Positions 53,219 to 62,369 are shown, numbered from the stretch's first letter. The stretch: DNA of 64,000 nt from JAAYDY01 sp964500225 (GCA_964500225.1 CAZCOA010000001.1:1-64000); one strand, 5' to 3'. Program-made: numbers and translations. Notes: a model not told the origin generated them from the letters alone.

Positions 53219-55879
53219 TCACGGGGCGGCACTTGCGGCCGGCGCTGGCTGAGGTTCGGCCCGCGGCCACACATTGTCCGGACCCGGGTAGCGGAACACC
53301 CAGTAATCGGGGTCCAGCTCGACACGCAGCGGCTTGAACTCAAGACGCACGACCACGCGGTTCACTTCCTCTTCCAGAGGCACACGGCGCTGGATGTGCT
53401 CGGCGCCGTCGGCCCCGTAGAAGGCAATGTCCAGCGGCATCCGCCACGGCGATTCCGTGCCGGGCACCTCCTGCCGCACCGTCAGCACATACTGCCCCGG
53501 CGTCGTTTCGTCGGCCGCCAAGTCGGCCACGACATAGTGCGGCAAATCCTTCCGCCGCAGCCACTGGTCGAAGAACCACCGCATGTCCTGGCCGCTGACC
53601 TCGTCGGTCAACCGCCGCACGTCCTCGATGGTCGAGTGTTTGCCTTCGTACTCCGTCGCATAGCGCTGCAACACCGCAAAGAACTTCTCGTCGCCCAGGA
53701 CATATCGCAGCGCGTGCAGAACCAGCGCCCCTTTCTCGTACACTGTCTGTCGGTAGAGCGGATTGTTCATGTAGCACGAGGCCGGCGGCTCCACCTGCCG
53801 TGGCAAATGCACCAGGCCCTCGAAGTAGAAGAGGCCGTACTTCTCCAGGTGTCGCGTTAGGAATTCACGCCCGTGGAGCTTCTCGTTATAGAGGGCGTCG
53901 CAGTAGGTCGCGAACCCCTCACTGAGCCACATGCTGTAGCCCTTCTCGAACGAGATCGGCACATGGTTGCCCCACCACTGGTGCGACAACTCGTGGGCCA
54001 GCAGACTCACCGGTACGTCGTCCGCAGGCAAAAAATGCTCGGCCAGCATCATCATGCCGGCCGGGCCGATGCCGCCGAGGATGACCGGCAGCCTGTCGAT
54101 GGTAATCGAGATGCGCGGCTGCTTCAGCTTACCGAACTTTCCCTCATAAAACGTCAGGATGTCGCAGGCACGGTCGGCCAGCTTTTCGCCGTAGTCGCGC
54201 CTGGCTTTGTCCACGTAGGCGACCACCGTGCGGCCATCGGTCCACGGCCGCTCCACGGCCGTCCACGGACCATAACTAAAATAGAGACCGAAAATCGGCG
54301 TCTGCGACACATACCGCCGCACAGTGCCTTCGCCGCTCGGAAACGTCAGTTGCCCCGCGGCCGATACCTCGTAGCCCTCATCCGGCAGCCGGAACGTCAC
54401 GTCCGTCGTGTACATGTCGCCGTAGATGGTCAGCGGGTACCACAGCCCCGCGCCGATCGCGTAACCGGTCGGTCCCACGCGGACGCGCATGTCGCCGGTC
54501 ATCGTCTGCACGATCTGCTGCATCTGTTCGTCACTGGGCGACTCGCCGGCGGCCAGGTTCACCCCCTCGGGCACCGATTGCGGCGCCTCGAACTTGCCGG
54601 CCGCCTTGAAGGTCAGCGTGCCGCCCTGCCCCGTGGCCAGAGTTTGCGGCAACCGGATGCGCACCACCTCGCGTTGACGCGTCGCCGGCGACACGACCTC
54701 GGCCGCCCCACCGCCGAACTTCAGATTCTCCAGCGTCATGCCGGCGTTGAACTGAAGCAGCAGCTCCGCCGTCGCCGGGCCGTTATTCACCAGCTCCATG
54801 GCACCGGCCACTTCCAACGTCCCGTCGGCCGGCACCAGACGCACCTCCATCGTGTAGCTGATCGTGTCGAGCTTCTGGGCCAGAAGGTCCTCGAACTCTT
54901 CCCACGGAAACGCCTTGTCCAGGGCGGCGTCGTAGATCGGCGCACCGTAGTAATCCTTCTCGTACCGGCGATCCTTCTCCTTGAGTTGCTTCTGCTGCGC
55001 GCTGTCGGCCTGCTGCGCGTAACGAGCCCCCTTGGCCGTGCCCGGGTGGCGCTGGGCAATCTTGCGGGCCATCTCGGCCGCCCGCTCCTCATCGTTCAGC
55101 TTCTTGGCGTAGATCTCGTATTGCCGTTCGTTGGCCCGGTCCACGTACTGACTCTGCGGAAATTCCTCCGCCAGACGCTTATACATGGCAATCGCGTCCT
55201 GCGGCATCTCGGCCTCCTCGAACCAGCGGCCCAGTCGGAACAACGCCTCGTCGGCGTACTTGCCCTTGGGAAACTTCTCCAGATACCGCCCCAGACGCGT
55301 CTTCACCTCGATCGGCGGATCCTGAAGCTGATCCTGCCACAGCCGCGCCGCTCGGATCAGGTCTTCCTCCACGCGAGGGCTGTCCGGGTGCTCCTCGACG
55401 AACTTCTCGCGCAGGTCCACGGCTTCCTTGAACAGTCTCAAGGCCGCTTCGCGATCCGCCTTCTCGGCCTGACCCAGTTCCTCGCACAACTCCGCCATGC
55501 GATGGATGACGGTTTCGGCCTTGTCGCTGTCGGGGTGATGGGTCATCAGGTCGCGGTACCGCTGAAGCGCCCCGGCCTTGTCCTTCAGCAGCTCGTCGTA
55601 AATCTCGGCCACGCGCTGCCGCGCGTCGTCGTGGAACCCGTCGTCGGTGAAGTCGGTCCAGACCCGCTCGTACTGGCCGATAATCTCCTGGCGACGGGCG
55701 GCAAGCTCCTCGCCCGCCAGGTCGGCCGCCTCGGCCTGGAGCTTCACCTCGGCCTGCTGCGCCCGGCGATACTGCTGTTCGGCCGTCCGCGGTTGCATCA
55801 GGTACCACGCCAGACCGGCCGCCGCCCCCAGCGCCGCCACGACTACCACGACCATCCAGAGCTTGCCTTTCATCGCCAT
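53219..55879 (-). CDS. Membrane-anchored TPR-M1 metallopeptidase
   Basis: The 886-residue protein has an N-terminal membrane anchor (about 8-27), a TPR/YfiO-like helical part (about 35-330; YKRLAEEFPQSQYVDRA, HPDSPRVEEDL) and an M1 gluzincin domain (about 350-850). The zinc site HELSHQWW is at 629-636, and the third ligand Glu654 is in WLSEGFATY. Twenty residues separate the second His from the Glu rather than the usual eighteen. GAMEN is replaced by GPAGMMMLAE. GGAGGAG precedes ATG 55879. It is probably exported or periplasmic. It lies in the operon of an ABC exporter, a pairing also known elsewhere for M1 peptidases. Confidence 0.9.
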   Translation of the reverse strand: MAMKGKLWMVVVVVAALGAAAGLAWYLMQPRTAEQQYRRAQQAEVKLQAEAADLAGEELAARRQEIIGQYERVWTDFTDDGFHDDARQRVAEIYDELLKDKAGALQRYRDLMTHHPDSDKAETVIHRMAELCEELGQAEKADREAALRLFKEAVDLREKFVEEHPDSPRVEEDLIRAARLWQDQLQDPPIEVKTRLGRYLEKFPKGKYADEALFRLGRWFEEAEMPQDAIAMYKRLAEEFPQSQYVDRANERQYEIYAKKLNDEERAAEMARKIAQRHPGTAKGARYAQQADSAQQKQLKEKDRRYEKDYYGAPIYDAALDKAFPWEEFEDLLAQKLDTISYTMEVRLVPADGTLEVAGAMELVNNGPATAELLLQFNAGMTLENLKFGGGAAEVVSPATRQREVVRIRLPQTLATGQGGTLTFKAAGKFEAPQSVPEGVNLAAGESPSDEQMQQIVQTMTGDMRVRVGPTGYAIGAGLWYPLTIYGDMYTTDVTFRLPDEGYEVSAAGQLTFPSGEGTVRRYVSQTPIFGLYFSYGPWTAVERPWTDGRTVVAYVDKARRDYGEKLADRACDILTFYEGKFGKLKQPRISITIDRLPVILGGIGPAGMMMLAEHFLPADDVPVSLLAHELSHQWWGNHVPISFEKGYSMWLSEGFATYCDALYNEKLHGREFLTRHLEKYGLFYFEGLVHLPRQVEPPASCYMNNPLYRQTVYEKGALVLHALRYVLGDEKFFAVLQRYATEYEGKHSTIEDVRRLTDEVSGQDMRWFFDQWLRRKDLPHYVVADLAADETTPGQYVLTVRQEVPGTESPWRMPLDIAFYGADGAEHIQRRVPLEEEVNRVVVRLEFKPLRVELDPDYWVFRYPGPDNVWPRAEPQPAPAASAAP

Positions 55880-55961
55880 GTCTCCTCCAGATTCCGTGCG
55901 ACAGGCCGGTGCAGCCCACATCAGGCAACCTCGGTTCGATGTGGACAATCCGGATAGGCTC

Positions 55962-56252
55962 TTACTGCTTCGTCGGGCAACGACACGGCGTGGCCCGGCA
56001 ACGCGGGCACCCGCCGGCGTATTTCGATACGACGTCCTCCATCCGCACGCCCGACAGGCTCGCCAGCGTCGTCAACCACGCCAGACAATCCGCGAATTCC
56101 TCGTGCTTCGAGGCCGCGTCGCCCTCGCGCAGCGCCGTGGCCAGTTCGCCCACCTCTTCGATAAACCACAGGAACGTGCCCTCCAGCCCGCGGCTGCGGT
56201 CACGTTCGTAGTAGATGTCCTCGATCAGCTTCTGATACTCGCCCAGATGCAT
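55962..56252 (-). CDS. MazG-like pyrophosphohydrolase-fold protein with Cys-rich tail
   Basis: The 96-residue protein has the all-alpha MazG-like pattern: FIEEVGELATAL (the EExxE metal site) and EEFADCLAWLTTLAS (the ExxxD site). Such proteins hydrolyse nucleoside triphosphates to monophosphates. The tail, CPRCRATPCRCP, holds four Cys residues in a CxxC-x4-CxC array that could bind zinc and is not part of the usual fold. The gene sits between the VWA gene (19 bp) and the M1 peptidase gene (82 bp) in one operon, an odd place for a house-cleaning enzyme. Confidence 0.85.
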   Translation of the reverse strand: MHLGEYQKLIEDIYYERDRSRGLEGTFLWFIEEVGELATALREGDAASKHEEFADCLAWLTTLASLSGVRMEDVVSKYAGGCPRCRATPCRCPTKQ

Positions 56253-56271
56253 CCGACCGTCCCTTCCCGCG

Positions 56272-58206
56272 TCATGCGATCCGCCGATGATACACGTACC
56301 ACTCCGCCGCCAGCACCGCCAGCGCCGCCAGAGTGACCCAGAACCAGACTTCCTCCGTGCCGCCGGCCAGGCTGTCGCGGCCCCGGATGGTTTCGCCGGC
56401 CAGACCGCGCAGCTCCGCCTGCGGCGCCGCATTGGATTCCCGCACGCTCGCCAGGTTCATGGCGAACCCCAGCGGCCCGTCGGGCAACGACGCTTCGTAG
56501 AATCCTACCTGGTGCGTATCAGCCAGGTCGGCCAGCCCCTGCGCCGCCGTCACGTCCACCGTCGTGCCGTCGGGCCGCCGCACGGGGATCGTCGTTCCGG
56601 CCGGCACGGCGCCGAACGACCACAGCCGCCCGCTCTGGCCCACCAGGGCCTGCCCCAGCCGCTGCGCGCGCCGGGCCTCGTCCAGCAGGTTGCCCATCAT
56701 CAGCACAAACGACACCTTGCCCGGCCACGTACTGCGGTCCAGCCGGAATCCCACGCAGTAGTGCCGCACGCCGGCCTTCTCCTCGTAGCCGATCAGGGCC
56801 GTGTCCTCCGACCACACCAGGGGCACGATCCGCGGGTCCGGCTCCATGGCCAACGCACTTTGCGGCGCGAGGCGAACGTCGGCAAACGTCACGAATCGCA
56901 TGACCGGATCGTCGCGTTTCCAGTCGAGGATCCGCGGCCGCTCCAGCACGCCCAGCGGACGAAACGCTCCAACCCCTCGCTCGGGGGCCAGAACCAGAGT
57001 CGTCCGGTTCACCGGCAGCGACGGGGGAACGAACCCGTCGAAGATATAGAGGTCCGCGTCGCCGGTGGCCGGATCGTACTGCTCGGGCGCGACATGGGCG
57101 TAAACACAGTCGGCCGCCGCAAGGAACCGTTCCACGGGGCCCCCGCTGCCGCGGGCGACCAACAGCACTTTCAGCAACCGGTTCGGGCCGATGACGACAA
57201 ACGCCCGGTCGTCCAGCGTCAGGACGTCGCGGCCGTCGAGGCTCACTTCGTATTCCCCCGCGTCGAAATCCCGGGCAAAGGTCACGCCCGACGACGTTCC
57301 GGCCGCCAGTGTCAGCTCGCGCGCATCGATCGGCGTGTGGTCGCCCCGCCGCTTCAGCGAAACCAGCAACGTCCGGTCGTTCCTGGAAAAGTTGCCAACG
57401 CTGACGAACAATTCCGCGGACTCCGACAGGCGGCCGCCGCGGTCGAACTGCAGGCCGAGAATGCCCGCATTGTCGCCGCCGGAGCCGACCGTCAGGTAGG
57501 TCAGGTCGTCGGCCAGGCGGGCAAGGTCGCTCGACAGTTCCAGCCCCGCGCCGTCGCTGATCAGGTAAATGTGCCCCTGGAGCCTTGCGGCCGAAGCCGC
57601 CGCCTCCGCATCCGTGGCTGCGTTATTGGCGCCGGCAGCCGCATCATCCTCATCTGTCTGACCGACCGTCAATGCCGTCTGCGCCAGTTGCAGACCGGCA
57701 GCCACGTCCATCTCGGCCTCGCGCGGTTCGATGCGGTCCAGCGCCCGGTGCAGCAGGCTCGCCTGCTCGATGAATCCGTCCGTGACCATGCGGTCGCCCG
57801 CCAGAATCATCATCCGCTGCCCCTTGGCGAGACTGTCGATCAACTCGGAGGCCAGTTCCCGGGCGCGTTCGAACCGCGTCGTGCCGCCGGGACCGTCCGT
57901 CGCGAACATCGACGCCGACACGTCCACCACGAGCACGTTGCGATCCGCCAACCGGTAGGTCGAGGGCATTGCCAGCCGCATCAGCGCCGCCACCAGCAGC
58001 GCCAGCACCAGCATCTGGAGAATCAGCAGCAGGTGGGCCCGCAACCGCTGAAACGGCACGTTCGCCTCGACGTCCTTGATGGTCTCCTGCCACAGAAGCG
58101 TCGAAGAGATGACCTTCTCCTGCCGCTTCATCTTCAGCAGATAGAGCAGCACGATGGGCACCGCCGCCAGGGCGGCCAAAGCGAACAAGGGTGCAAGAAA
58201 CGTCAT
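56272..58206 (-). CDS. BatA-like aerotolerance-type VWA membrane protein
   Basis: The 644-residue protein starts with the BatA N-terminal helix pair (LFALAALAAVPIVLLYLLKM, then LLLILQMLVLALLVAALMRL). A VWA domain follows (about 90-250) with the MIDAS motif VVDVSASM and a second segment ISDGAG. A large outer domain and a final membrane helix (about 620-640) complete it. Related proteins occur with MoxR and DUF58 partners; the DUF58 gene lies divergently 0.5 kb away, but no MoxR gene is present in the window. It is the first gene of the six-gene operon. Confidence 0.9.
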   Translation of the reverse strand: MTFLAPLFALAALAAVPIVLLYLLKMKRQEKVISSTLLWQETIKDVEANVPFQRLRAHLLLILQMLVLALLVAALMRLAMPSTYRLADRNVLVVDVSASMFATDGPGGTTRFERARELASELIDSLAKGQRMMILAGDRMVTDGFIEQASLLHRALDRIEPREAEMDVAAGLQLAQTALTVGQTDEDDAAAGANNAATDAEAAASAARLQGHIYLISDGAGLELSSDLARLADDLTYLTVGSGGDNAGILGLQFDRGGRLSESAELFVSVGNFSRNDRTLLVSLKRRGDHTPIDARELTLAAGTSSGVTFARDFDAGEYEVSLDGRDVLTLDDRAFVVIGPNRLLKVLLVARGSGGPVERFLAAADCVYAHVAPEQYDPATGDADLYIFDGFVPPSLPVNRTTLVLAPERGVGAFRPLGVLERPRILDWKRDDPVMRFVTFADVRLAPQSALAMEPDPRIVPLVWSEDTALIGYEEKAGVRHYCVGFRLDRSTWPGKVSFVLMMGNLLDEARRAQRLGQALVGQSGRLWSFGAVPAGTTIPVRRPDGTTVDVTAAQGLADLADTHQVGFYEASLPDGPLGFAMNLASVRESNAAPQAELRGLAGETIRGRDSLAGGTEEVWFWVTLAALAVLAAEWYVYHRRIA

Positions 58207-58251
58207 GGGCTATGGTCTGCGCCTGTTCCCGGAAACCGCCAAACAGTCGTG

Positions 58252-58280
58252 AGTGTAGCCGCCGCACGCGGCAAATGCAA
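58252..58280 (-). promoter_or_regulatory. Promoter of the VWA-ABC operon
   Basis: On the minus strand TTGCAT (58280-58275), a 17-nt spacer and TACACT (58257-58252). The leader is about 39 nt. It is divergent from the promoter at 58315-58344. Confidence 0.6.
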
Positions 58281-58314
58281 GGTTCCCTCCTCGCGCGAAA
58301 CTTCAGAGACCATC

Positions 58315-58344
58315 TTGCATCGCGCAGCCGAAGGTGGCTATAAT
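58315..58344 (+). promoter_or_regulatory. Promoter of the Cys-rich protein-DUF58 operon
   Basis: TTGCAT (58315-58320), an 18-nt spacer and a perfect TATAAT (58339-58344). The leader is about 83 nt. Confidence 0.68.
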
Positions 58345-58433
58345 TGTATTCGTCATCCCACAGTCCATCCTGTGACACCGCGTTCGCCCCCAAGGCGAAC
58401 GTGTTCTCGTGTTTGAGTAATGGAGAGCTCCTG

Positions 58434-58724
58434 ATGCCGTACTGTTGGAAATGCAAGGCCCCCTACACGGCCATGAAGAAGATGCCCGGTTTCCACGACA
58501 CGTGCGACACGTGCCACAACTACTGGCACTCGTGCTGCAACTGCCAGCATTTCACGGGCTATCCGACGGCGAGGTGCCTGTTGCCGGACACGGATGCGGT
58601 GCATGACTTCGAGGGCGCCAACTTCTGCGACGAATTCAAACTGGCCGAGACCCCGCCCGGTCAGCGCAACGCGCCCGGCCCGGACGACGCCCGCAAACGG
58701 TGGAACGACCTCTTCAAGGACTAG
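58434..58724 (+). CDS. Small Cys-rich, probably zinc-binding protein
   Basis: The 96-residue protein is rich in Cys in its first 70 residues: CWKC, CDTC, CCNC, and single Cys in ARCLLP and NFCDEF, with His residues between (FHDT, NYWHS, QHFTG). This looks like two interleaved zinc ribbons. I do not recognise the family. The last 25 residues are charged (DDARKRWNDLFKD). The gene ends 3 bp before the GTG of the DUF58 gene, so the two are co-translated and may work together. Confidence 0.78.
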   Translation: MPYCWKCKAPYTAMKKMPGFHDTCDTCHNYWHSCCNCQHFTGYPTARCLLPDTDAVHDFEGANFCDEFKLAETPPGQRNAPGPDDARKRWNDLFKD

Positions 58725-58727
58725 CCG

Positions 58728-59696
58728 GTGACCGACGAGAGCCCCTCCTTCGACTTCTTCGATTCAGCATTCCTGCGTAAGCTGGAAACCATGGCTGTCT
58801 TCAGCCGGCGGGCCTTTGCCGGGCGGCTTCGCGGCGAGCAGCGGAGCAACAAACACGGCTCCAGCGTCGAGTTCGCCGATTTCCGCCCTTACAGCCAAGG
58901 CGACGACTTCCGCCGCATCGACTGGAATGCCTACGCCCGATTCGAGGACCTTTTCGTCAAGCTCTTCATCGAGGAGGAGGACCTATTTGTTTACCTGCTG
59001 CTGGACCGGTCGGCCAGCATGGCCTTCGGCGAGCCGACGACGAAGTTCGACCTGGCCCGACGCCTGACCGCCGCCGTGGCGTACATCGCCCTGAGCCACT
59101 TGGACCGCGTCACGGTGCAGTCCCTGAGCTGCGAAGGCCCGTCGGCGCCCGGTCCGCTCTCGGTGTCCGTCGAGGCGTCCCCCGCGCCGCCGAACGGTCG
59201 CCCGCCGGAGAATCATCTGGCGTTCGTCCGCGGCAAGGGGTCTATCTTCACGGTGTTCGACTTCCTCCGCCGCCTGCGTCCCGAGGGCAGCACCGACCTG
59301 GGCCGCAGCGTGCGCGAATTCCTCATGAACCATCACCACAAGGGCGTGGCCCTGCTCATCAGCGACTTCCTCAGTCCCGGCGGGTACCAGGACGCCCTCA
59401 AGCAACTCGGCTTCGCCGGTTTTCAGCCGATGGTCATCCAGGTACTCGCTCGCGAAGAATTGGAGCCCGACCTGTCCGGCGATTTCCGCCTGATCGACAG
59501 CGAAACCGGGAACCCCGTGGACATCTCCACCACGCGACGCATGATCGACGGCTACCGCGACCGCGTGCGGCGATTCACCGGCGACCTCGAACAGTTCTGC
59601 AAGAAGAACAACATCGCCCACCTGATGACCACCAGCGACACGGCGGCCGAGGATCTCGTCCTGCACGCCCTCCGCCGCGCGGGCATCGTCAAATAG
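58728..59696 (+). CDS. DUF58-domain protein
   Basis: The 322-residue protein has the DUF58 signature: NKHGSSVEFADFRPYSQGDD and DDFRRIDWNAYARFEDLFVK. A VWA-like segment follows with the MIDAS-type motif LLLDRSASMAFG. DUF58 proteins accompany MoxR AAA+ ATPases and BatA-type VWA proteins in chaperone-like assemblies. Here the BatA-like gene is on the opposite strand about 0.5 kb away, with MoxR presumably elsewhere. The start is GTG 58728, 3 bp after the Cys-rich gene. It lacks membrane segments. Confidence 0.93.
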   Translation: MTDESPSFDFFDSAFLRKLETMAVFSRRAFAGRLRGEQRSNKHGSSVEFADFRPYSQGDDFRRIDWNAYARFEDLFVKLFIEEEDLFVYLLLDRSASMAFGEPTTKFDLARRLTAAVAYIALSHLDRVTVQSLSCEGPSAPGPLSVSVEASPAPPNGRPPENHLAFVRGKGSIFTVFDFLRRLRPEGSTDLGRSVREFLMNHHHKGVALLISDFLSPGGYQDALKQLGFAGFQPMVIQVLAREELEPDLSGDFRLIDSETGNPVDISTTRRMIDGYRDRVRRFTGDLEQFCKKNNIAHLMTTSDTAAEDLVLHALRRAGIVK

Positions 59697-59814
59697 GCCT
59701 TCCCCGCCGGTCGCCGGCCGCCACGCACAGACGGCACAAACGGAACATCCCGCACCCCAGGCCGCAGACCTTCCCCAGATTGCCAACGATATTTCCGTCC
59801 CCGGCGGCGAATGT

Positions 59815-59843
59815 TTGACCCAAGGCCCCGTGTGGGCTATATA
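59815..59843 (+). promoter_or_regulatory. Promoter of the S41 protease gene
   Basis: TTGACC (59815-59820), a 17-nt spacer and TATATA (59838-59843). The leader is about 80 nt. Confidence 0.7.
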
Positions 59844-59929
59844 TGTGCGGCGGAAGCGATCACCGCAGCCGGTGGGGACCGGCCGCGCGTCGCCAGGTCG
59901 CTTCGCCTGCCACGATTCAGGTTGTGCAC

Positions 59930-61705
59930 ATGCACCGAACGACTCGGACAACCGCGGCTTTGGTCGCCCTGTGCCTGCTGGCATTTCTGGCGGGCTTGGG
60001 CTGTCGTAGCGTTTATGCCGGAGGCTCCTACGCGCGGCTGGGAACGGTGCGGCTCGATCACCTTCCGAGCGACATTCGCCAACGGATCGAATCGCTGGTC
60101 AAAGATCATCCGGACGCCGCCGCACGCGGCCAGGCCCTCTGGACTCAAGGCCGCCAGTTCGAGACCGAGGCCAACCTGATCGCCGCCCTGGCCACTTACC
60201 AGGAGATTTCCCGTACCGGAGCCCTGCCCCCGGCGGACCTCGACGAACGCATCCGCTGGTGCCGCGCCAGGATTGCCGTCGATACTCGCTGGGCCGACGA
60301 CAAACTGCTTGCCTCGGCACGCGCGATGCCCCTCGAACAGGGCCTCGGCCTCTATCGGGAGGTCGTACGGAGCGTGGCCGACAACTACGTGGACCCGGTC
60401 GGCTACGCCCGGCTGCTGGCTAATGGAATGACCAATCTCCGCGCGGCCATGGCCAGCGATGCTTTCCGCACCCGTCACGGCATGGACGACAACGCGGCGG
60501 CACGCGCTGAGTTCCTGGCCGGCCTCGACATCATCGCCCGCAAGATCGGCGAGGAGAAGACGCTGACGAGTTTCACCGCCCGCTACTACGTCCGCCTGGT
60601 CTGCGAAGAAAATGAACGGACGGTGCGCCTGCCCTGCGGCGTGGTGATCTCCGAGATGCTCTTCGGCGCCACCGAGCACCTGGACGACTACACCGCCTTC
60701 CTCACCCACGACATGTACGACGAGGTCAAGTCGGACATCAACGGGCAATTCGTCGGTCTGGGCGTCGAAGTGCGACAGGACGAAGGACGCATCCGCATCG
60801 TCAGCGTCTTCGAGGACGGGCCGGCCTGCCGCGCGGGCCTGCTCCCCAACGATATTCTCTTGGCCGTCGGTGCCGAGAGCATGAGCGGCAAGAGCCTGAG
60901 CGAGGCAGCTCGCCTGATCCGCGGTCCGCGCGGATCACAGGTCACGATCACCGTGGACCGCGGCGGGCAGCAGTTGACGCTCACAGCCACACGCGACACG
61001 GTTCACGTGCCGAGCGTTCGCTGCGCCGCCCGCCTCGGCGAGGGCGGCCGCATCGGCTACGTTCGCCTGGCGGCCTTCCAGAGGAGTTCCGCGCTGGAGA
61101 TGTCGCAGGCCCTGGACCGCCTCGCCCATGAAGGACCGCTCGACGCCCTCGTGCTCGACCTGCGCGGCAACCCCGGCGGCTTGCTCGATGCCGCCGTGGA
61201 CGTGTGCAACCTGCTTCTGGACAAAGGCGTCGTGCTGACGACGCGCGGCCGCGGCTTTGGCCAGACCAGCACCTTCCGCGTGGGCCACTGGCGCTACAGC
61301 TATCACGACCAGCCGCTGGCCGTACTGGTGGACGGCCGATCGGCCAGTGCCAGCGAGATCGTAGCCGGCGCACTGCGCGACCATGGCCGTGCAACCCTTG
61401 TCGGCAGCCGCACTTACGGCAAGGGCATCGTCCAGAGCGTCCTGCCCGTCGAAGGCGGACGGAGCGCCCTTTATATCACCACGGCTCGCTTCTACGGCCC
61501 TCGCGACGTGTCGTTCCACGGCATTGGCATTCCGCCCGACGTGACGGTCGAGGCCGATGACGCAACTGCCAGCCCCCTCGCCGACGCGCCCGACCCGGCC
61601 GCCGACGCCGCGCTGCGCCGCGCGATGGACCTCCTCGCCGAGGCGGTGCGTCCCGCCGCCGTTGCCCGCGCCGACACCGCCGCCGCGACGCTGACGATTC
61701 CCTGA
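59930..61705 (+). CDS. C-terminal-processing (S41) protease lipoprotein
   Basis: The 591-residue protein has a lipoprotein signal peptide (lipobox LAGLGC, Cys25) and a helical N-terminal part. A PDZ domain (about 265-345; VGLGVEVRQDEGRIRIVSVF) is followed by the S41 catalytic domain, whose Ser/Lys dyad is Ser473 in RSASASEIVAGAL and Lys498 in SRTYGKGIVQ, at the same 25-residue spacing as in Prc/Tsp. LVLDLRGNPGGLLDAAVD is also typical. It should trim or degrade periplasmic proteins from the C-terminus. It is transcribed alone. Confidence 0.93.
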   Translation: MHRTTRTTAALVALCLLAFLAGLGCRSVYAGGSYARLGTVRLDHLPSDIRQRIESLVKDHPDAAARGQALWTQGRQFETEANLIAALATYQEISRTGALPPADLDERIRWCRARIAVDTRWADDKLLASARAMPLEQGLGLYREVVRSVADNYVDPVGYARLLANGMTNLRAAMASDAFRTRHGMDDNAAARAEFLAGLDIIARKIGEEKTLTSFTARYYVRLVCEENERTVRLPCGVVISEMLFGATEHLDDYTAFLTHDMYDEVKSDINGQFVGLGVEVRQDEGRIRIVSVFEDGPACRAGLLPNDILLAVGAESMSGKSLSEAARLIRGPRGSQVTITVDRGGQQLTLTATRDTVHVPSVRCAARLGEGGRIGYVRLAAFQRSSALEMSQALDRLAHEGPLDALVLDLRGNPGGLLDAAVDVCNLLLDKGVVLTTRGRGFGQTSTFRVGHWRYSYHDQPLAVLVDGRSASASEIVAGALRDHGRATLVGSRTYGKGIVQSVLPVEGGRSALYITTARFYGPRDVSFHGIGIPPDVTVEADDATASPLADAPDPAADAALRRAMDLLAEAVRPAAVARADTAAATLTIP

Positions 61706-62246
61706 TTTCTCATCCGTCATCCTTGTTCGTCGCACGCAATCCGACGGCGCACCGCGCGCCGACAATACCCCTGACGACGCACCCGCGCACCGCGCTCGCC
61801 GTCGTCACGCCGACGGCACCCCGCCTGTCGTCGCGCGACGACGACGCGCAACGCGCGGAGGAAAGACACATGTAAAAAAAGTGACGATTGCGTCCATCCC
61901 TAGCGCGATTTCTGTTGCACTCGGTCGCCGATGAAGCGCATTATGAACAGCCATGAGAGGCAATTCGTCTTAAGTTAAGTTCGCTGATGCTCCGATGAGT
62001 TGTAGCAGGATGAGTTTGCAGCACTGATAAGGTCGAATGTCGGAGACGCTCGAAGAGTCGGTCATATCCTTATCAACTACTGTTGTGCTTGAGCTGTTCA
62101 CGTTGATGCTTGTCGCGGGAAATTCACGGTCGCCGAGGGGCGGCACTCGTGAGAAACGATAAGGCAACATGAAGTCGGCGTCGGCTTCAACAGGACTTGG
62201 AGAGATTCGAGCTGTCTTTCATGACCCTTTGAAAGGAGCGAACACG
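61706..62246. other. 541-bp intergenic region with a start-stop ORF
   Basis: The left third is very rich in CG and CGACG tracts; the right two thirds drop in GC (about 61880-62230). GGAGG (61857-61861) lies 8 nt before ATGTAA (61870-61875), a start codon followed at once by a stop. Short inverted pieces (ATCAAC/GTTGAT around 62070-62110) could fold. No gene is convincing; a small RNA is possible but not supported by a known family. Confidence 0.45.
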
Positions 62247-62369
62247 ATGGCGAAGGCGAAGAAGAAAGTCGCGAAGAAGAAGGTGGCCAAGAAGGTCGCG
62301 AAGAAGAAAGTCGCCAAGAAGGTGGCCAAGAAGAAAGTCGCCAAGAAGAAATGCTGCGGCAAGAAGTAG
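62247..62369 (+). CDS. Histone-like lysine-repeat peptide
   Basis: This 40-residue peptide is 22 Lys out of 40. From residue 5 it is made of alternating KKKVA and KKVA units (six units) and ends KKKCCGKK. Such repeats resemble the C-terminal tails of histone H1-like nucleoid proteins in planctomycetes and chlamydiae and should bind DNA or RNA without folding. It has no globular domain. AAAGGAG lies 8 nt before ATG 62247, and a strong terminator follows, so it is a real, separately transcribed gene. The terminal Cys pair could cross-link chains or bind metal. Confidence 0.85.
   Translation: MAKAKKKVAKKKVAKKVAKKKVAKKVAKKKVAKKKCCGKK
62259..62351 (+). repeat. In-frame tandem repeat encoding KK(K)VA units
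   Basis: Six imperfect 12- and 15-bp units of the type AAGAAG(AAA)GTCGCC repeat in tandem inside the lysine-repeat gene. Units differ by codon choice (GTC/GTG, GCG/GCC), so slippage has not homogenised them. Confidence 0.85.

Noticed and set aside
61970..62170. 66-codon minus-strand frame before the lysine-repeat gene
   Set aside because: No ribosome-binding site and no recognisable features; the region is simply lower in GC and has few stops in that frame.
62259..62351. Possible CRISPR-like array
   Set aside because: The short tandem units are in-frame codon repeats for KKVA with no unique spacers.
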